This document shows, one piece after another, positions 8,607 to 19,815 of a stretch of 64,000 nucleotides of DNA. The DNA lies in assembly GCA_037367405.1 (NCBI GenBank), contig JAZKJV010011604.1:124001-188000 (forward strand). Direction: 5' to 3'. Position 1 is the first letter of the stretch. Each line of letters starts with the position of its first letter. The translations under genes were made by a program, and so were the position numbers. The DNA is from Ottelia alismoides. Taxonomy: Eukaryota > Streptophyta > Magnoliopsida > Alismatales > Hydrocharitaceae. The notes under the pieces are model-generated. The model searched no databases and was not told where the DNA came from. It saw only the letters and a list, made by a program, of their open reading frames with translations.

Positions 8607-10136
8607 GTGTGAGTGTGTTAATAAATAAAATGGCTAAAAATCACAAAAATTAAAATTTTTTTCATGGACATAAACTTCTTTTATATGCACATACATAGCT
8701 AGTGTACAAAGTACTTTTGTAAAAATGATTTCAAAAATCTTTTGTGTAAAGTTTGTGTAAATATTTTTGTATCAAAATTATGTATATAGTACAAAATTTT
8801 TCCAAAATGTTTTGAAAATCAAGAGTTTGCAAAAATCTTGTGTAAATGTTTGTAAATATCTTTTTGCAAAACTTGCACTTCATGCATCATCATCATCCAT
8901 GATTTCAAAACATTTTTCAAAAATTTTGCATGATTGTAAAATATTTGTAAACAGCATCTTGTGTACATATATGTATATAATTTTTCCTGGATGAGAGTTG
9001 ACATTTAAACTAAGCCTGGAATTAAATTGAGAAATGGAGCTTGAATAAGATCTTAATCCACTTAACTTTAAGAGGAACCTTATAGGACTTAGGGTTAAGG
9101 CTTTTCAGGTCTATAAGGACTTAATTCTTTGAGTCCACTAGGCTATGAGCATATGTCATCTTGATGAGCTTAAGTAGAACACTTAACAACACACGCATGA
9201 CTCTTAGAGACAATGGCTTGACTTGCACCTGCACTTTACACATGGCTCTCCACGGATGAGGTGGTGAGGAGGCAGTTTCCTTTGGCTTGGGGTAGCATAT
9301 GAGGGTAGTACTTCTAGGCGGAACCTCTCTTCTTCTTCTAGTGAAGGAAGTGCACCTCAACTTGGTCTAGTGGTGATGAAGGCTAAAGACAGAAGCTGTG
9401 GGTTGCAATAAAGCTTCAAAAGAGGGATAGTCTACTGGCTCAAGAGGAAATTTCTTGTATATATGCTGCACCATGTAGATATGCTGTACAGAAGTCCTTG
9501 AAAAAAAATGCAAAAATGCAAAAAGAACTCCAAAAAAGTGGTGGGTCGGATTGAAAATTTAATAACCCCACCGGAGTGTACATAGTCAAATGAAGCAAAG
9601 CTTATGGTATCCATGCTACATCTCATGAAGCTTGCAGCGGGAGACTTAGCTACACTGGCTAAGCTTCCAAAACTCTATACTTCTACCCCCTCTTCTTGAG
9701 CCGGTTGCACTTGAACTTAGAAGGGAATACCCCGCTTCTCGAGGAGAGAGTTGCTAGACCGAGGCATTAGAGTTACCAGGTTGAGGGAGGCTGTTTCTTT
9801 GTTACTTCTGAGGTGGGGAGCCACATATCACTTACACTGCATGGAAAGACTCATGGTCATTAGAGTTTGTGTATGTAGACTTGTTCTGATCTGGTTCATT
9901 GAGGAGTCTTGTCCATAGATTGGTGGAACTTAGAGGCTGTTGGGTTTTAAGCTTAAGTCCAAATAAGGTTCCGACACATTAATAATCCAAAGATCTGATC
10001 GAGCTCCATATTTCAATTTAATGAAGGAAAGTTTAATAATTCAACCTTGATCCATGTACATCCTCTTTTTCTTTTTCTTTTTCTTTCTTTTTCACTTCTT
10101 TTTCAAATAAGTGTTTGCTAAGGGACTAGCAAAGTT
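8607..10136 (+). other. Athila-1 3' non-coding region
   Basis: No supported gene. From 8640 to about 9000 it is AT-rich with many TTTGAAAA, TTTGCAAAAAT and TTTGTAAAAAT words spaced about 10-16 bases apart. From 9050 to 10080 it is a more complex block (for example GGAACCTTATAGGA near 9073 and AATACCCCGCTTCTCGAGG near 9727). Both parts have clear counterparts in Athila-2 (40720-42650) and, truncated, in Athila-3 (59160-60548). No long frame is shared, so an envelope-like gene is not supported. The last 70 bases before the polypurine tract are pyrimidine-rich (10063-10105). Confidence 0.75.
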
Positions 10137-10149
10137 AAGTATAGGGGGG
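10137..10149 (+). promoter_or_regulatory. Athila-1 polypurine tract
   Basis: AAGTATAGGGGGG directly abuts the LTR start TGATGAAT. This is the expected plus-strand primer site. Its sequence is identical to the 3' arm of the hairpin units at 8206-8563. Confidence 0.85.
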
Positions 10150-11067
10150 TGATGAATACCCATTCATCACTCTTTATTCTTATATTTTAGCTACAAAAAC
10201 CTTTGCAAATACATGTAGATATGTGTAAATACAAATAATTACCAAAAGCATGCATTGTGTAAAAACTTATAATTAGCATGTTTTTGTGCAAAAATAAAAG
10301 AATAAAGATCAAAAAGAAAAAGAGGGAAATATTTAGAATAAATATTGAGCAACCTAACCCAAGGGAGGGCTCAGCATGGGCCTGACCGCATAAAAGCCAC
10401 AGTAGAGAGAGATAGGAGCTCATGTGTAAATATTTATGTAAATAAATAAAATTATATTTTCCTCAACCAAAAATATTCTTGTAAATATTTGTATATATTT
10501 AGAAGCTATTAAAAACAAAATAAAAATCTAAAATTCAAAAAATACCCCTTCACCTTGTACATAGACCATATTTCTATATTTATGTAACCTTATAAATAAA
10601 TAAAATTATTTTCAAAACTTTTTGTAAATATTCTATGTTATATTGTAAATAAAATAAATAAAAAGAATTAAAACAAAAATCAAATAAAAATAACAAAAAT
10701 TAAAAATACAAAAATATCTTGTACATGTGCCATGTACATAGTTGTACATAACTAATTATTTCCTCTATGCATATAAATAAAATAAAAATAGCCTTTTATT
10801 CCTCATTTTATTCTATAAATAAATAAAATATAAAATAGGAATAAAATTGTACAAAAATAACTAATTAAAAATCAAAATAAAAAACCCATATATAGTATAT
10901 ATACCCATATATAGCTATATAGTATAAACACCTTATTTATATTTCCAAAAATTAATTAAAAATCACCAAAAAATAGAGAAAAATAAAATAAAAATATTTT
11001 ATGTTTTACGTTTTTGCTAATTCCATCATTTTCTGGCCTAAAATAAAGAAACAAAAATAAAAATACG

Positions 11068-11325
11068 TGGCTTCTCCTGATTGGTCCATGGGGGATGTTG
11101 ACCCCCGGTCAACTCCCCCCGCGGACCTTCCTCTTTCGCGGATCGGGCTGTCGACCCGAGTTCTCTTATTTTTCCCAGCCTGATCCGCCTGCCATTCGCA
11201 CAAACCCCGGGTCCTAATCCTTCTGCGTGCATCCGAGATCATCGCCCGGAGGTTTGCATGGGGATCCGCGCTCCGAGCTTCACGCCCGACTCCCTTCTAG
11301 CCGGACCCCTAGTGATATATAACCT
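11068..11325 (+). promoter_or_regulatory. Athila-1 LTR promoter region
   Basis: Contains a 7 bp inverted repeat GTTGACC..GGTCAAC with a three-base spacer (11097-11113). Each arm includes the W-box core TTGAC. At the place where other LTRs have a CACGTG palindrome, this copy reads TTGGTCCATGGG (11081-11092). ATATATAA (11315-11322) is a plausible TATA box just before the GC-rich transcribed-looking zone. The promoter role is inferred from position and conservation among LTRs. Confidence 0.6.
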
Positions 11326-11575
11326 GAGCTCCGCCGCACTCCATTTCCATCTTTGGCTCTCCACTCTCATTCCCGTGACCTCCATTGCAATCCCTGAGGT
11401 GACAGCTCGCGATTGCCCTTGTAGCAGTGAGGAGGGGGTGGCCGGACCACTGATCCGGCGACGTTGCGCCGCCGTGCTCCGCCCCGTGCAGGAGCTCGAG
11501 CCTCAGGCCTTGGCGACCTTCGAGGCAACGACCAGGAGCTGCCTAAGCTTCAGCACAGCCTTCCACTCCACCCAG

Positions 11576-11885
11576 GTAGCATTCTAGCTCTCCTATTTAG
11601 CTTAATTTCTTGTTTCCCCCAAATTTTAGTTCCGTCGAGTTCCTTTGATTCCGACCATATCGCGTATCTTCTCGATCATCGGAACCTACGCTCACCTTCG
11701 CCTTTCCTCCACGCACCTTCTCCGCCCCTTCGTTCAACCCAGCTCGCACAGGAGCCGGGGTTCGAGCTCCACCGTCCTCCGCTCGCCGGAGCTCGCTCGC
11801 CCCGACCCACAGCTCACCTTCACCCCACCTAACCGGGTCGAGGCACTTTGCCCTCGACCCGCGAAGCTCTTGAGCTACTTTGCAG
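11576..11885 (+). other. Candidate leader intron inside the LTR (Athila-1)
   Basis: CCCAG|GTAGCA at 11576 and ACTTTGCAG| ending at 11885 bound 310 bases. Just before the acceptor lies a perfect 9 bp hairpin (GGGTCGAGG 11835-11843 with CCTCGACCC 11852-11860). Equivalent GT..AG pairs occur in other LTRs at 18684-18911, 62165-62538 and, on the minus strand, 51314-51077. Splicing itself is inference. Confidence 0.5.
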
Positions 11886-12369
11886 GTCAAGAGGAGGCCA
11901 TCTGAGGCCTCCCCACATCCAGGCCAGGAGCTCCCCTCCGTCGACCTCGCCGGAGCCCCTCCAGGGCTCGGCTGGGCCATCGGAGGCCACCACCAGCTGT
12001 GGGACGACATCGCCGATCTTCTCCGATCTTCAGAGGCAGCTGAGGAGGCCCACCGCTCGCGCACGAGGCCGGCGAACCTCGCCGGCCACCTGTTCTTCGA
12101 GGGTCCTCCACCACCGTCCGATCACCCTCCGCTCCAGTTTTCATCGTGACCGTCCATCTATCGAGGAGCAGCCACCGCTTGATCATCTCAAGGGTCGATC
12201 TGGATCGTTAGAGCAGAGAGAGGGAACCACCAGAATCCGAGGCCGTTCGATCGCCCACGTGTCCTCCTCTGCGCCGTCGATCAGGCTCACGTGCGGACGA
12301 AGAGAAGCGCCAGCCATCCGAGACCGTTAGATCAGCTACGTGGCGCTCATCCAGCCGTCGACGTAATAA

Positions 12370-12850
12370 GGGGTAAATTACCTTAGGCCCCCTCTTAGTT
12401 TCTGTTTTACGTGTCAGTCCTGTAAATATTTTAGGAGTTTTATTTACGTAGGGTTAATTGCACATTGGACCTCATGCTCGTTAATATTTGCACTTATGCC
12501 CCTGTATGTGTGAGCCACGTGCTTCGTCACGTGTAGTTTTGGTTTAATTGCAACTATTATCCTGTAGTTCTGGTTGCTTTATGATTGAATAGAAACTTTT
12601 TGGTAATTGCATATATGCCCCTGTGAACGTTTTATTTCCGCATGTGCGCCTTTTAGTGGGTTATTTGCAACATAGCCCCTGGACTTTTTGGTACGAGTTA
12701 CCAAAAGGTCCTAGGACTTGTTTTTATTACCAAAAGGTCCCTGAGTGCCCCAGGCACGCGCCACGCGCGTGACTTGCTGGGAAAATTGCACCTGGACCCC
12801 CAGATCTTCGGGTATTTGCACTTAAGTCCCTGTGCACTGTGCCCCCTTTT
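12370..12850 (+). repeat. Degenerate tandem repeat zone of the LTR (Athila-1)
   Basis: Repeated TTGCA..GCCCCTG or TTGCA..AGTCCCTG blocks (12493, 12607, 12666, 12815) with ACGTG-type inverted repeats between them, for instance two CACGTG sites at 12516-12521 and 12528-12533 and a CACGCG..CGCGTG pair near 12755. It matches the clearer roughly 170 bp repeats of the Athila-2 5' LTR (19333-19815). Confidence 0.6.
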
Positions 12851-13802
12851 GATTTTTGAATAAAATATCAAATCACCTCCAAATTCGATGAAAATTTGAC
12901 ACATGGCTCCTGCCATGTTGTAGGATTTTTGAGAATTTTGGAGGACATTTCTGAGTTTATTTACTATTTTTAAAAATTCAAAAAACATCTATTTTTGGCA
13001 TTGTTTCACTTGAAAAATCACAAAAAAATATTAAAACCCCCCTAAAAATTCTATAAAAATTAGATACTGTTTCTTGTGTGTTGCTTGATTTTCTAGCCAA
13101 TTTTGGCTATTTTTCATTGCTTAAAAACCCTAAAAATTCAAAAACACCTAAAAACTCATAAAAATCATATCAAATAATCTAAAAACCCAAAAACAATAAT
13201 TTTGGTGCTCAAATTTTCCTTGTTTTCTCTAGTATACAGGAAAATTACCTCCAGGCCCTCTTGAGATCCTTAGATATTTTATCTTTGGATTTTGGACCTG
13301 GCTGGACAGTACCTTGTCTTTTTAGTACTGTTTGATTTTTAGAAAATAAAATACACATCATAAAAATTCCAAAAATTCACCAAAAACACTTAAAAACCCA
13401 AAAAAAATAAAAACATTTTTCCTTGAATTTTTGCTTGATTTTTGATGCTTGAAATAAATTGATAAAGTGTGTTTGTTTTTGTTTTCTTTTATTTTCTCAT
13501 TATATTGAAAATCCAAAAAAAATTTAAAAATAATTAAAAACCACAAAAAAAATGTTTTCCCTTTTTCTTTGATTCTTCGACTACTTCGTAGGCTTTTTAA
13601 GCCAACCCGTGCTCCTTGTGTTCGACCCTGGGTGCTATACCAGGTTAATCTCATAGCTAGACTGCTCTCTTTTGTGCTCGATTGATTTTGTATTTTTCGA
13701 GTGGTCTGATTTTTCTTGATATACCTATCCTCTGAGATCCGGGTCGCAACGACCCTTGCCTTATTACCTTCACCCGGGTCTTCGAGATTCTTAGGTCATC
13801 AT

Positions 13803-15571
13803 GCATGCAAGTCATATGAGTAATATGATCTCTCAAAGGGATCATACATGTTCATTTACTGAACCAGAAGACATGAGATCACTCATGAGATATTGAGAAG
13901 AATTAAATTCTGTACACGGTCGTCTCGCTTTGGAAGCTTGACTGAATTTGTAGGTTTAATATATGCTTTTGGAAAGTATATGGTCAACACCTGGGTATGA
14001 TATATGCTTTTGGAAAGTATATGATCGATACCAACTCCCAATAGTCAAATGAGAAACTTAATGATACATCCCTGAAGTAGACAATGAAAAGAGATCCAAT
14101 ACTTCAGGTTTATTCTAGGTCTTCCATTATGTAGGATGTACATGTATTAGGAAATACCTGAGGGCGATGTGATTATAAACGATTGTATAACTATGACGCT
14201 TTCATTCCCAAGGAGGGATGAAATGGGTATGAATTTTAGTGACTCCTCTCAGTAGAGAAGTGATCTGATCTTGGTCCAAATATTAGACATTGATCTGAAT
14301 GTGATTTAGATGCAATGAGAAGATTAGATTTGCAGGCTTGATTTAATTAAGCATCTATGAGAGGTCTGCAAGATCTAGATTTGAGATATGATCTCAATAT
14401 CCAAGTCACTATACGTGTAACAATACAATTGCCCTGTCCTTATCTCCAAGTATCCATTGAAAAAGTGCATTGTTCTTAAAAGAGTTCAAGAATAATTTCG
14501 TTATTGATATATGTATTCGAGCATTGAGAAAAAAAGATAATTAAATATAATTTAATTATTATGAATAATATGAATTTGATTCATATTATAAGGAGAGGTA
14601 TCTGAGATAATTAAATTTGATTTAATTATCAAAGATGTGAATAATGTGAATGTTATTCATATTATTTAGGTACATAAGAATAGAGATCCAAGATGATTAA
14701 ATGAGATGGATATGAATACTGTGGATATCAGTATCCATATTAATCATAAATACATTATAAATGTGATTTATAGTATATTAGAGAGAGACTATTGTGATTA
14801 TATTTGTTAATTAATTATTGATATGTGGATTGATATTGGATGATTAATTGAAAATATAATTTACATTTTGTTTTGGTATGTGAATATGATTCACATTTTC
14901 TAATGGCATGATTACAATATCCATCGGATAATTATGAATTAATTTTGTAAAATAATTTACAACAATTGTTATTGTAAATCTTGGAGATATCATGAGATAA
15001 TGAGATCTTATGACATTTTGAAGAGACAAACTAAATCCATCTCTACAGGGTGGACGACCACCAATCTCCAAAGGAGAAGAGTGCCCCCCCTTAGGGGATA
15101 AGGTCTATCTCTTCATTATCTCCAAGGCTAATTGATTAATTTGATTTAAAATAAATTATATTGATTTATCAATGTATATTAATTTAAATTAAATTAACTA
15201 TTATTGTATTTCATAACAAGATCATGACCATTGAAAGAAACACAAATCAATCTCATCCATGGGATTTGTGTGCACATGGATTGCGATCCATGGATCCCAA
15301 AATACCATATAAGAAGATGCACCCCTTTCTCTTCAAGATATATTATCAACAATATCTCTCTCTCTCTCACATTCTCAAGAGGTAACCATAATTCTTGTTT
15401 GTGGTTTAGATGAAATGATCTAAGAAATGTTCTTGAATCATGTAGTTTCATCACATTATTTTTTTTAAATTCTGCTACCCGGAGCAACTAGTTCGACTAG
15501 TCGCTCCCGATCGTATGTGATATGATCCTCGCGCATCTGTGATGTGATTAAGGATCTTTTTATATTCTTCA
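13803..15571 (+). repeat. Copia-P 5' LTR, left part missing
   Basis: Aligns with the reverse complement of the Copia-M LTRs from the block around CTCAAAGGGATCATACA (13832) to the end TTCTTCA (15571). A TATAAG box lies at 15308-15313, followed by a CT-rich tract (15355-15370), in the place where Copia-M has its TATA box. The last 90 bases hold inverted repeats, the strongest being GGAGCAACTAG (15481-15491) with CTAGTCGCTCC (15497-15507), counterpart of the hairpin train in Copia-M. Confidence 0.82.
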
Positions 15572-15573
15572 AG

Positions 15574-15586
15574 TGGTATCAGATCC
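15574..15586 (+). promoter_or_regulatory. Copia-P primer binding site (initiator Met tRNA type)
   Basis: TGGTATCAGATCC two bases after the LTR end. The family consensus seen in Copia-M has G in place of the T at position 11. This fixes the element's strand as plus. Confidence 0.88.
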
Positions 15587-17090
15587 TTAGGTAAGAGGCT
15601 TTTGATACCATCCACAAACTAAGAAGACTTGGGTTCATTATGGCTTAGGCAAATTCTATAGCATTTCATTTTCACAACCCTATTTTGTGATTATTTTCAG
15701 CCTTGAAAATGTTTAAACACAAAATTATCACTTGAAAATTGTTTCTCATTAATTAAGAAATTCATGGGATTTTAGTTTGTGTGATTTGAAATCTTATAAA
15801 TCAAGTTATGATCATTTTAATGAACATATATCCACTGTTTCAGGGTTGGCGACTCTTGACATAATGAAGGAGTTAGTTACTATTTGAAACACATAGAAAT
15901 GCATGCTAATCACTTGGGTTATTTTGTAAATCAAATTAGAAAACTTTGAAAACTAATTTTGAATTATTTGGATTTAAATTGAATGATATATGCTAATTTT
16001 AGTAAGTGAGGATCATTGCTGGAAATTGCACTCTTTGTGATTATCATTTAATAAATTAATAAAATTAAGGTTAATTTACTGAAATAATTATGAATAATTT
16101 TTTTTAAATATTTTATGTTAATTATATCCTTAAATGACATTTCCTTAACTAACAGTTGATTAGATATGATCTAGATCTCAAACTGGTTACATCATACACT
16201 TTCCAACAAACAATGTTGCTTGAATAGGGAATTTGTTTAACAAATTTCCTTATAATCAAAATAGTTTTGATTATTACTATATGATATAATTTCGGTTGAA
16301 AAACCAATCCATCTCAAGTACAAAGTCATCAATGTTGCATTATCCTTTCCTGAGGCAGATATAGTGTCTAGTCAGGGAGCATTGGGGTAGCATGTTGGAC
16401 CGTGTGTGATCTGTCTCACTCCAGTCAGTACTGGCCATGACAACGGGTAGGGTCGGTATAATGCTTGAGAAATCATGATATATTTTCTAATTATTAAAAT
16501 TTGAAATAATACATATTTGAGATAATACCATATTTCAAGTAACAATGAAGAACGTTTGTTGGATATCAATTGGATCATTGATTTATTGTGATTAGATTAA
16601 TTGGTATGCAATTAGAATTTAAACACTCTATTATGAATAGAGTTATATTTCTATTGTAAGAATTAATCGTAATGAATATGATTCATAATAATTATTTAGA
16701 TTTTGAATGTGATATGGAGAATCACATAAGCGATATCCATGGTCTCCCGTCAAGGCAAAGGGTTCCAGCGCCAGAGATTGTATGTAGGAGATGTATGTCC
16801 GAAGTGACAGCTCCTGCTTACAAGCACATTTGGATCAGGCTCTTTGTTTCTCGACAGATTAAGGACATATGCATAATGACCTCAATATGGAGTACTCATA
16901 TTATTGGGGTTATATTGGATTGCACATAGAAAGTTGTATTCCTGTCGACGGTTAGTTCAATTAATGACGGGTCAACTTCACCTTAGAGGTAGTGCGCCCG
17001 GGTGTTAAATAACGATTTGGGAATGTAAGTCGGACTTGCAAGGAGGAATGAGTTCCTGCTTCTTTTTATCTGAGTTGCAAGTTCTCATAT
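15587..17090 (+). other. Copia-P internal leader, first piece
   Basis: No recognisable Gag. It aligns throughout with 38023-36330 of Copia-M. It holds a possible intron (GTAAGA donor near 15591, TTTCAG acceptor near 15842) and a more GC-rich island (16720-17060). A frame of about 71 codons (MENHISDIHGLPSR.., 16714-16929) is open in both copies, but the differences between them are mostly amino-acid changing, so coding is doubtful. Confidence 0.6.
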
Positions 17091-17095
17091 TATTG
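17091..17095. other. Target site duplication of Athila-2 (left copy)
   Basis: TATTG here and again at 46024-46028, either side of TGATGAAT...TTTTTCA. The uninterrupted site is visible in Copia-M (reverse complement of 36313-36335: CATATTATTGGGATG). Confidence 0.93.
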
Positions 17096-18268
17096 TGATG
17101 AATCTACATTTCATCATCTTTATTCTATCATTTTGACCTCAAAAACCCTAGCAAATGCATGTAAATACCTCTAATTCAGACATTTTAACATTCATGCATG
17201 TGTATGTAAATAGTGTATAAAATACGGTTTTAAAGCCAAAATTATAGAATAAAGAAAAGAAAAGAAAAAGAATAAAAATTTGTAATTTATGACCCAAAAC
17301 CCTGAGACTTAGGCATCTTGATGACTAGGTCGACAAGGAATAAAGTAGGCGGAGATAAGGGCCAAAATAGAATAAAAATTCCCTTTTATTTAATTCATTA
17401 TTTATTCATTTTTGGACCTAATTTTGGTTCCACTTTTTATACTTCAAATAAAGAAACTTTGTGCAAGAAAGTTGTAGATGATTAAATATAGAAAAATCTA
17501 AAATTGATTTCACTGAAAAATAATGTACAGATAAAAAGTTATGATCTGAATAACTTTCCAAAATCCCAACTTCCCGAACCTATATCTCTCCAATAAAAAC
17601 TCGAAACTTATCAAAATCACTTTAATTGTATATAATTTTCAATAAGCTATTCAATGATGGTGGTTTCATATTTTTTGGAGTTACAATTTGAAAGTTGAGT
17701 TTTGGACCCCTATTGTATACTTGTACAGATTAAAATATTCATTTTAATTTATTATTCATTATTTTGATAATTTCTTATATTTAATAATTTTTTAAATATT
17801 ATTTATAATATAGATGTATATGAAAACTAGAATAAAATACTAAATAAAATATAAAAATAAAATACTTATACAAACACATAGGTGTAATACCTATAACTAT
17901 ACCTATATAAACAATTCATCTATTTATTTAATTGTAAAAAATATTCAGAAAAATAAAATGAAAGTATATTTGAGTGTCTAAAATTAATATTTAAAGATAT
18001 AAAATAATAACAAAAATTATAAAAGTAAATGTACAAAATAAAAATAAAATATTAAATTATATAGATAATTATACCTATACATGACTTTAAAAGGTAACTT
18101 ATAATTCCACACTTCAAAAAAAAATAAATACAAATCACCATAAAATACTTTATAAAATAATGAAGATTTTTTCTTTAATAACTTAAAATAAATTAAATCA
18201 CTTGCTATTTTAAAACGAATTTATAAGTCTTTTTTCCAGGGATTTTTTTGAACCAGGTTCTTTCCCTA

Positions 18269-18284
18269 GTTGACCTCGGTCAAC
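18269..18284 (+). promoter_or_regulatory. W-box-like palindrome in the Athila-2 5' LTR
   Basis: GTTGACC TC GGTCAAC, a perfect 7 bp inverted repeat with two central bases; each arm has TTGAC. It recurs at 43825-43840, 48890-48905, 61748-61763 and, with one more spacer base, 11097-11113. Confidence 0.65.
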
Positions 18285-18683
18285 TCTCTGATCGAGGTCT
18301 GGCCTTGTGTCAGAACGGGTTTTGATCCGTTTCCGTGGATTTTTCGAGGATGAATCTTGCATCCTTTCATGATGATCCCTTCTGCAGTTTTGCTCCTCGA
18401 TAATCCACGATACATGCCCGTAGCTTTCCTTGGGAATTGCATCACTGCTTTGCATTATTCACCTCATTCATTTCACCGCTTCGTCAACTCCTTCAAAACC
18501 CCCCTACCGTCCTTGAGCATTTGATCGCTCTTCCACCACTCGAACTTCAACCTAGGACATCGCGACCTTCCTGGTGACAGCAGGAACCGGCTGCGCTCGT
18601 TAGGAGGCCTGAGAGGTGTTGAATCGAGCTAATCCACCTCACCGAAGTGGATCGTCGGAGCAAGATGCTGGTGCCATTCCTCA

Positions 18684-18911
18684 GTGAGTTTTCCCCTTCT
18701 TTTGTGCACCTTCGAATTCCTTAGGATATATGTAGTTGGATCTCGCTATTCATCGTCACCAAATCGCTCTTTATCATTGCAAAAATCCCTAAATCTTCGC
18801 CCGACCGTGCACCGTGTTCGCCGGCTGACGTGGATCGCCTCAACCGATCATATCCACCTCTCCACGGGGTCGAGGTAACTTGCCCTCGACCCTTTCACCT
18901 ATTTTCTGCAG
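18684..18911 (+). other. Candidate leader intron inside the LTR (Athila-2, 5' copy)
   Basis: GTGAGT donor at 18684 and TTTCTGCAG acceptor ending at 18911, 228 bases apart. A 9 bp hairpin (GGGTCGAGG 18867-18875 with CCTCGACCC 18884-18892) and a pyrimidine-rich stretch precede the acceptor. In the 3' LTR of the same element the donor reads ATGAGT and the acceptor GCAAG, so both sites have been lost there. Confidence 0.52.
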
Positions 18912-19332
18912 GTCCTGAGCCAAACCAGCATCTGGGGGAGATTTTGACCACATGTCGGAGATACCTAGGGCCTCCAGCTTTGCCGCCTCCTAGCGTGAAC
19001 ACCTCTGCCCTCTGGCGATTTCTAACGCCTCCAGTCAATAGAAGAGCCCTGCAGGAACTCCCACGGTGATTTTGAGCTTCCCTGGACTTCAGAGGAGCGA
19101 GATCGGAGGGGGAGAAGGTCACCCTCGCCGGCCTTCGTCCCTGTTGTTCCTCGGCCTTGCTTCGCCGTCAGATTAAGAACGCCAGCCCCAGGTCCCCAGT
19201 AGTCATTTGATCTCTGCACGCATCCACCATTCGATCATTGGAGGAGATCTAATCTTAGTCGTTTAGCGCGAAGGGGTATCACCCAAGGAGGGCACGACGC
19301 GTGGCAAGTCATCGTATATCAACCGTCCGCTC

Positions 19333-19815
19333 GGGCCTGTCGTGAGGGTATTTTGCATACGTCCCCTCATAATTTTTTCTTTTAAATTTTAGTACCAAAA
19401 CTTTCATCTGTTGTTGTGTATTTTTTTAATATTTACAAATAGCCCCTGGAATTTTTCATATTTGCGAACAGGTCCCTATCCACGTCACCTCACGTGCCGG
19501 TATGCGTGAGGGGGGTCGGCATTTTGCATAGGACCCCTTGTAGGTTTAGTTATTTGCGTTTAGTACTAAAAATTTCTTATTAAGTATAATATTTTTGGAA
19601 AAATTGCAAGATAGCCCCCGTATTTTTGGAATATTGCGTTTAAGTCCCTACCAAGCACGCGTGTCAACGTACGTACGTGGGCTGTGCTTTTTATAGAAGT
19701 ACCCTTGTAGTTTTGTCCATTTATATTTAGTCCAGAAATATTATTTTTGCATTCTAAAATTGTAGGAAATTTGCACTTTGGCCCCTGTGATTTTGGATAT
19801 TTACAAATATGCTCT
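19333..19815 (+). repeat. About 170 bp degenerate tandem repeat in the LTR
   Basis: Comparable points recur at about 19458 (TATTTGCGAACAGGTCCCT), 19631 (ATATTGCGTTTAAGTCCCT) and 19797 (ATATTTACAAATATGC), giving a period near 170. Each unit carries an ACGT-rich inverted repeat (CACGTCACCTCACGTG near 19482; ACGTACGTACGTG near 19668). About 2.7 units are visible. Confidence 0.65.

Larger units (their letters stand above)
1..13802 (+). mobile_element. Athila-1: Ty3/gypsy Athila-type LTR retrotransposon, 5' LTR outside the window
   Basis: Seen: a leader, a gag frame, protease, reverse transcriptase, RNase H and integrase in gypsy order, then non-coding sequence, a polypurine tract (10137-10149) and an LTR starting TGATGAAT (10150). 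The leader start aligns with the leader of Athila-2 about 180 bases after its primer site, so the 5' LTR lies just off the left edge. The right end is set at the change into Copia-P LTR sequence; TGCAT after 13802 is a possible target duplication, but its partner is not in view. Known: this polyprotein type and a tRNA-Asp primer define the plant Athila lineage. It is the best preserved coding copy in the window, yet has three in-frame stops and two single-base losses. No envelope-like frame follows integrase. Confidence 0.93.
10150..13802 (+). repeat. Athila-1 3' LTR
   Basis: About 3.65 kb, starting TGATGAAT and ending ..CATCA before Copia-P sequence. It aligns in order with the LTRs of Athila-2, Athila-3, the solo LTR and the 60549 LTR: terminal hairpin (TGATGAAT and ATTCATCA around four bases, 10150-10169), AT-rich U3, promoter near 11070-11325, GC-rich leader (11330-12370), tandem-repeat zone, A-rich zone, and a terminal block. 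The terminal block is the most divergent of the set, and its AATAAA signal is not obvious. The right boundary is set by homology and may be off by a few bases. Confidence 0.85.

Noticed and set aside
11258..12330. Overlapping open frames on both strands in the GC-rich LTR leader (also near 18830-19219, 43744-44500, 50791-51678, 61745-62861)
   Set aside because: They are not shared in the same frame between LTR copies, overlap each other on both strands and show no family resemblance; GC-rich sequence simply has fewer stops.
13121..13200. AAACCCTAAA-like words as telomeric repeats
   Set aside because: Isolated words in A-rich LTR sequence with no tandem AAACCCT array.
15355..15372. CT-rich run as a distinctive microsatellite
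   Set aside because: It is a short pyrimidine tract after the copia TATA box, also GA-rich in Copia-M, and is better read as part of the LTR leader.
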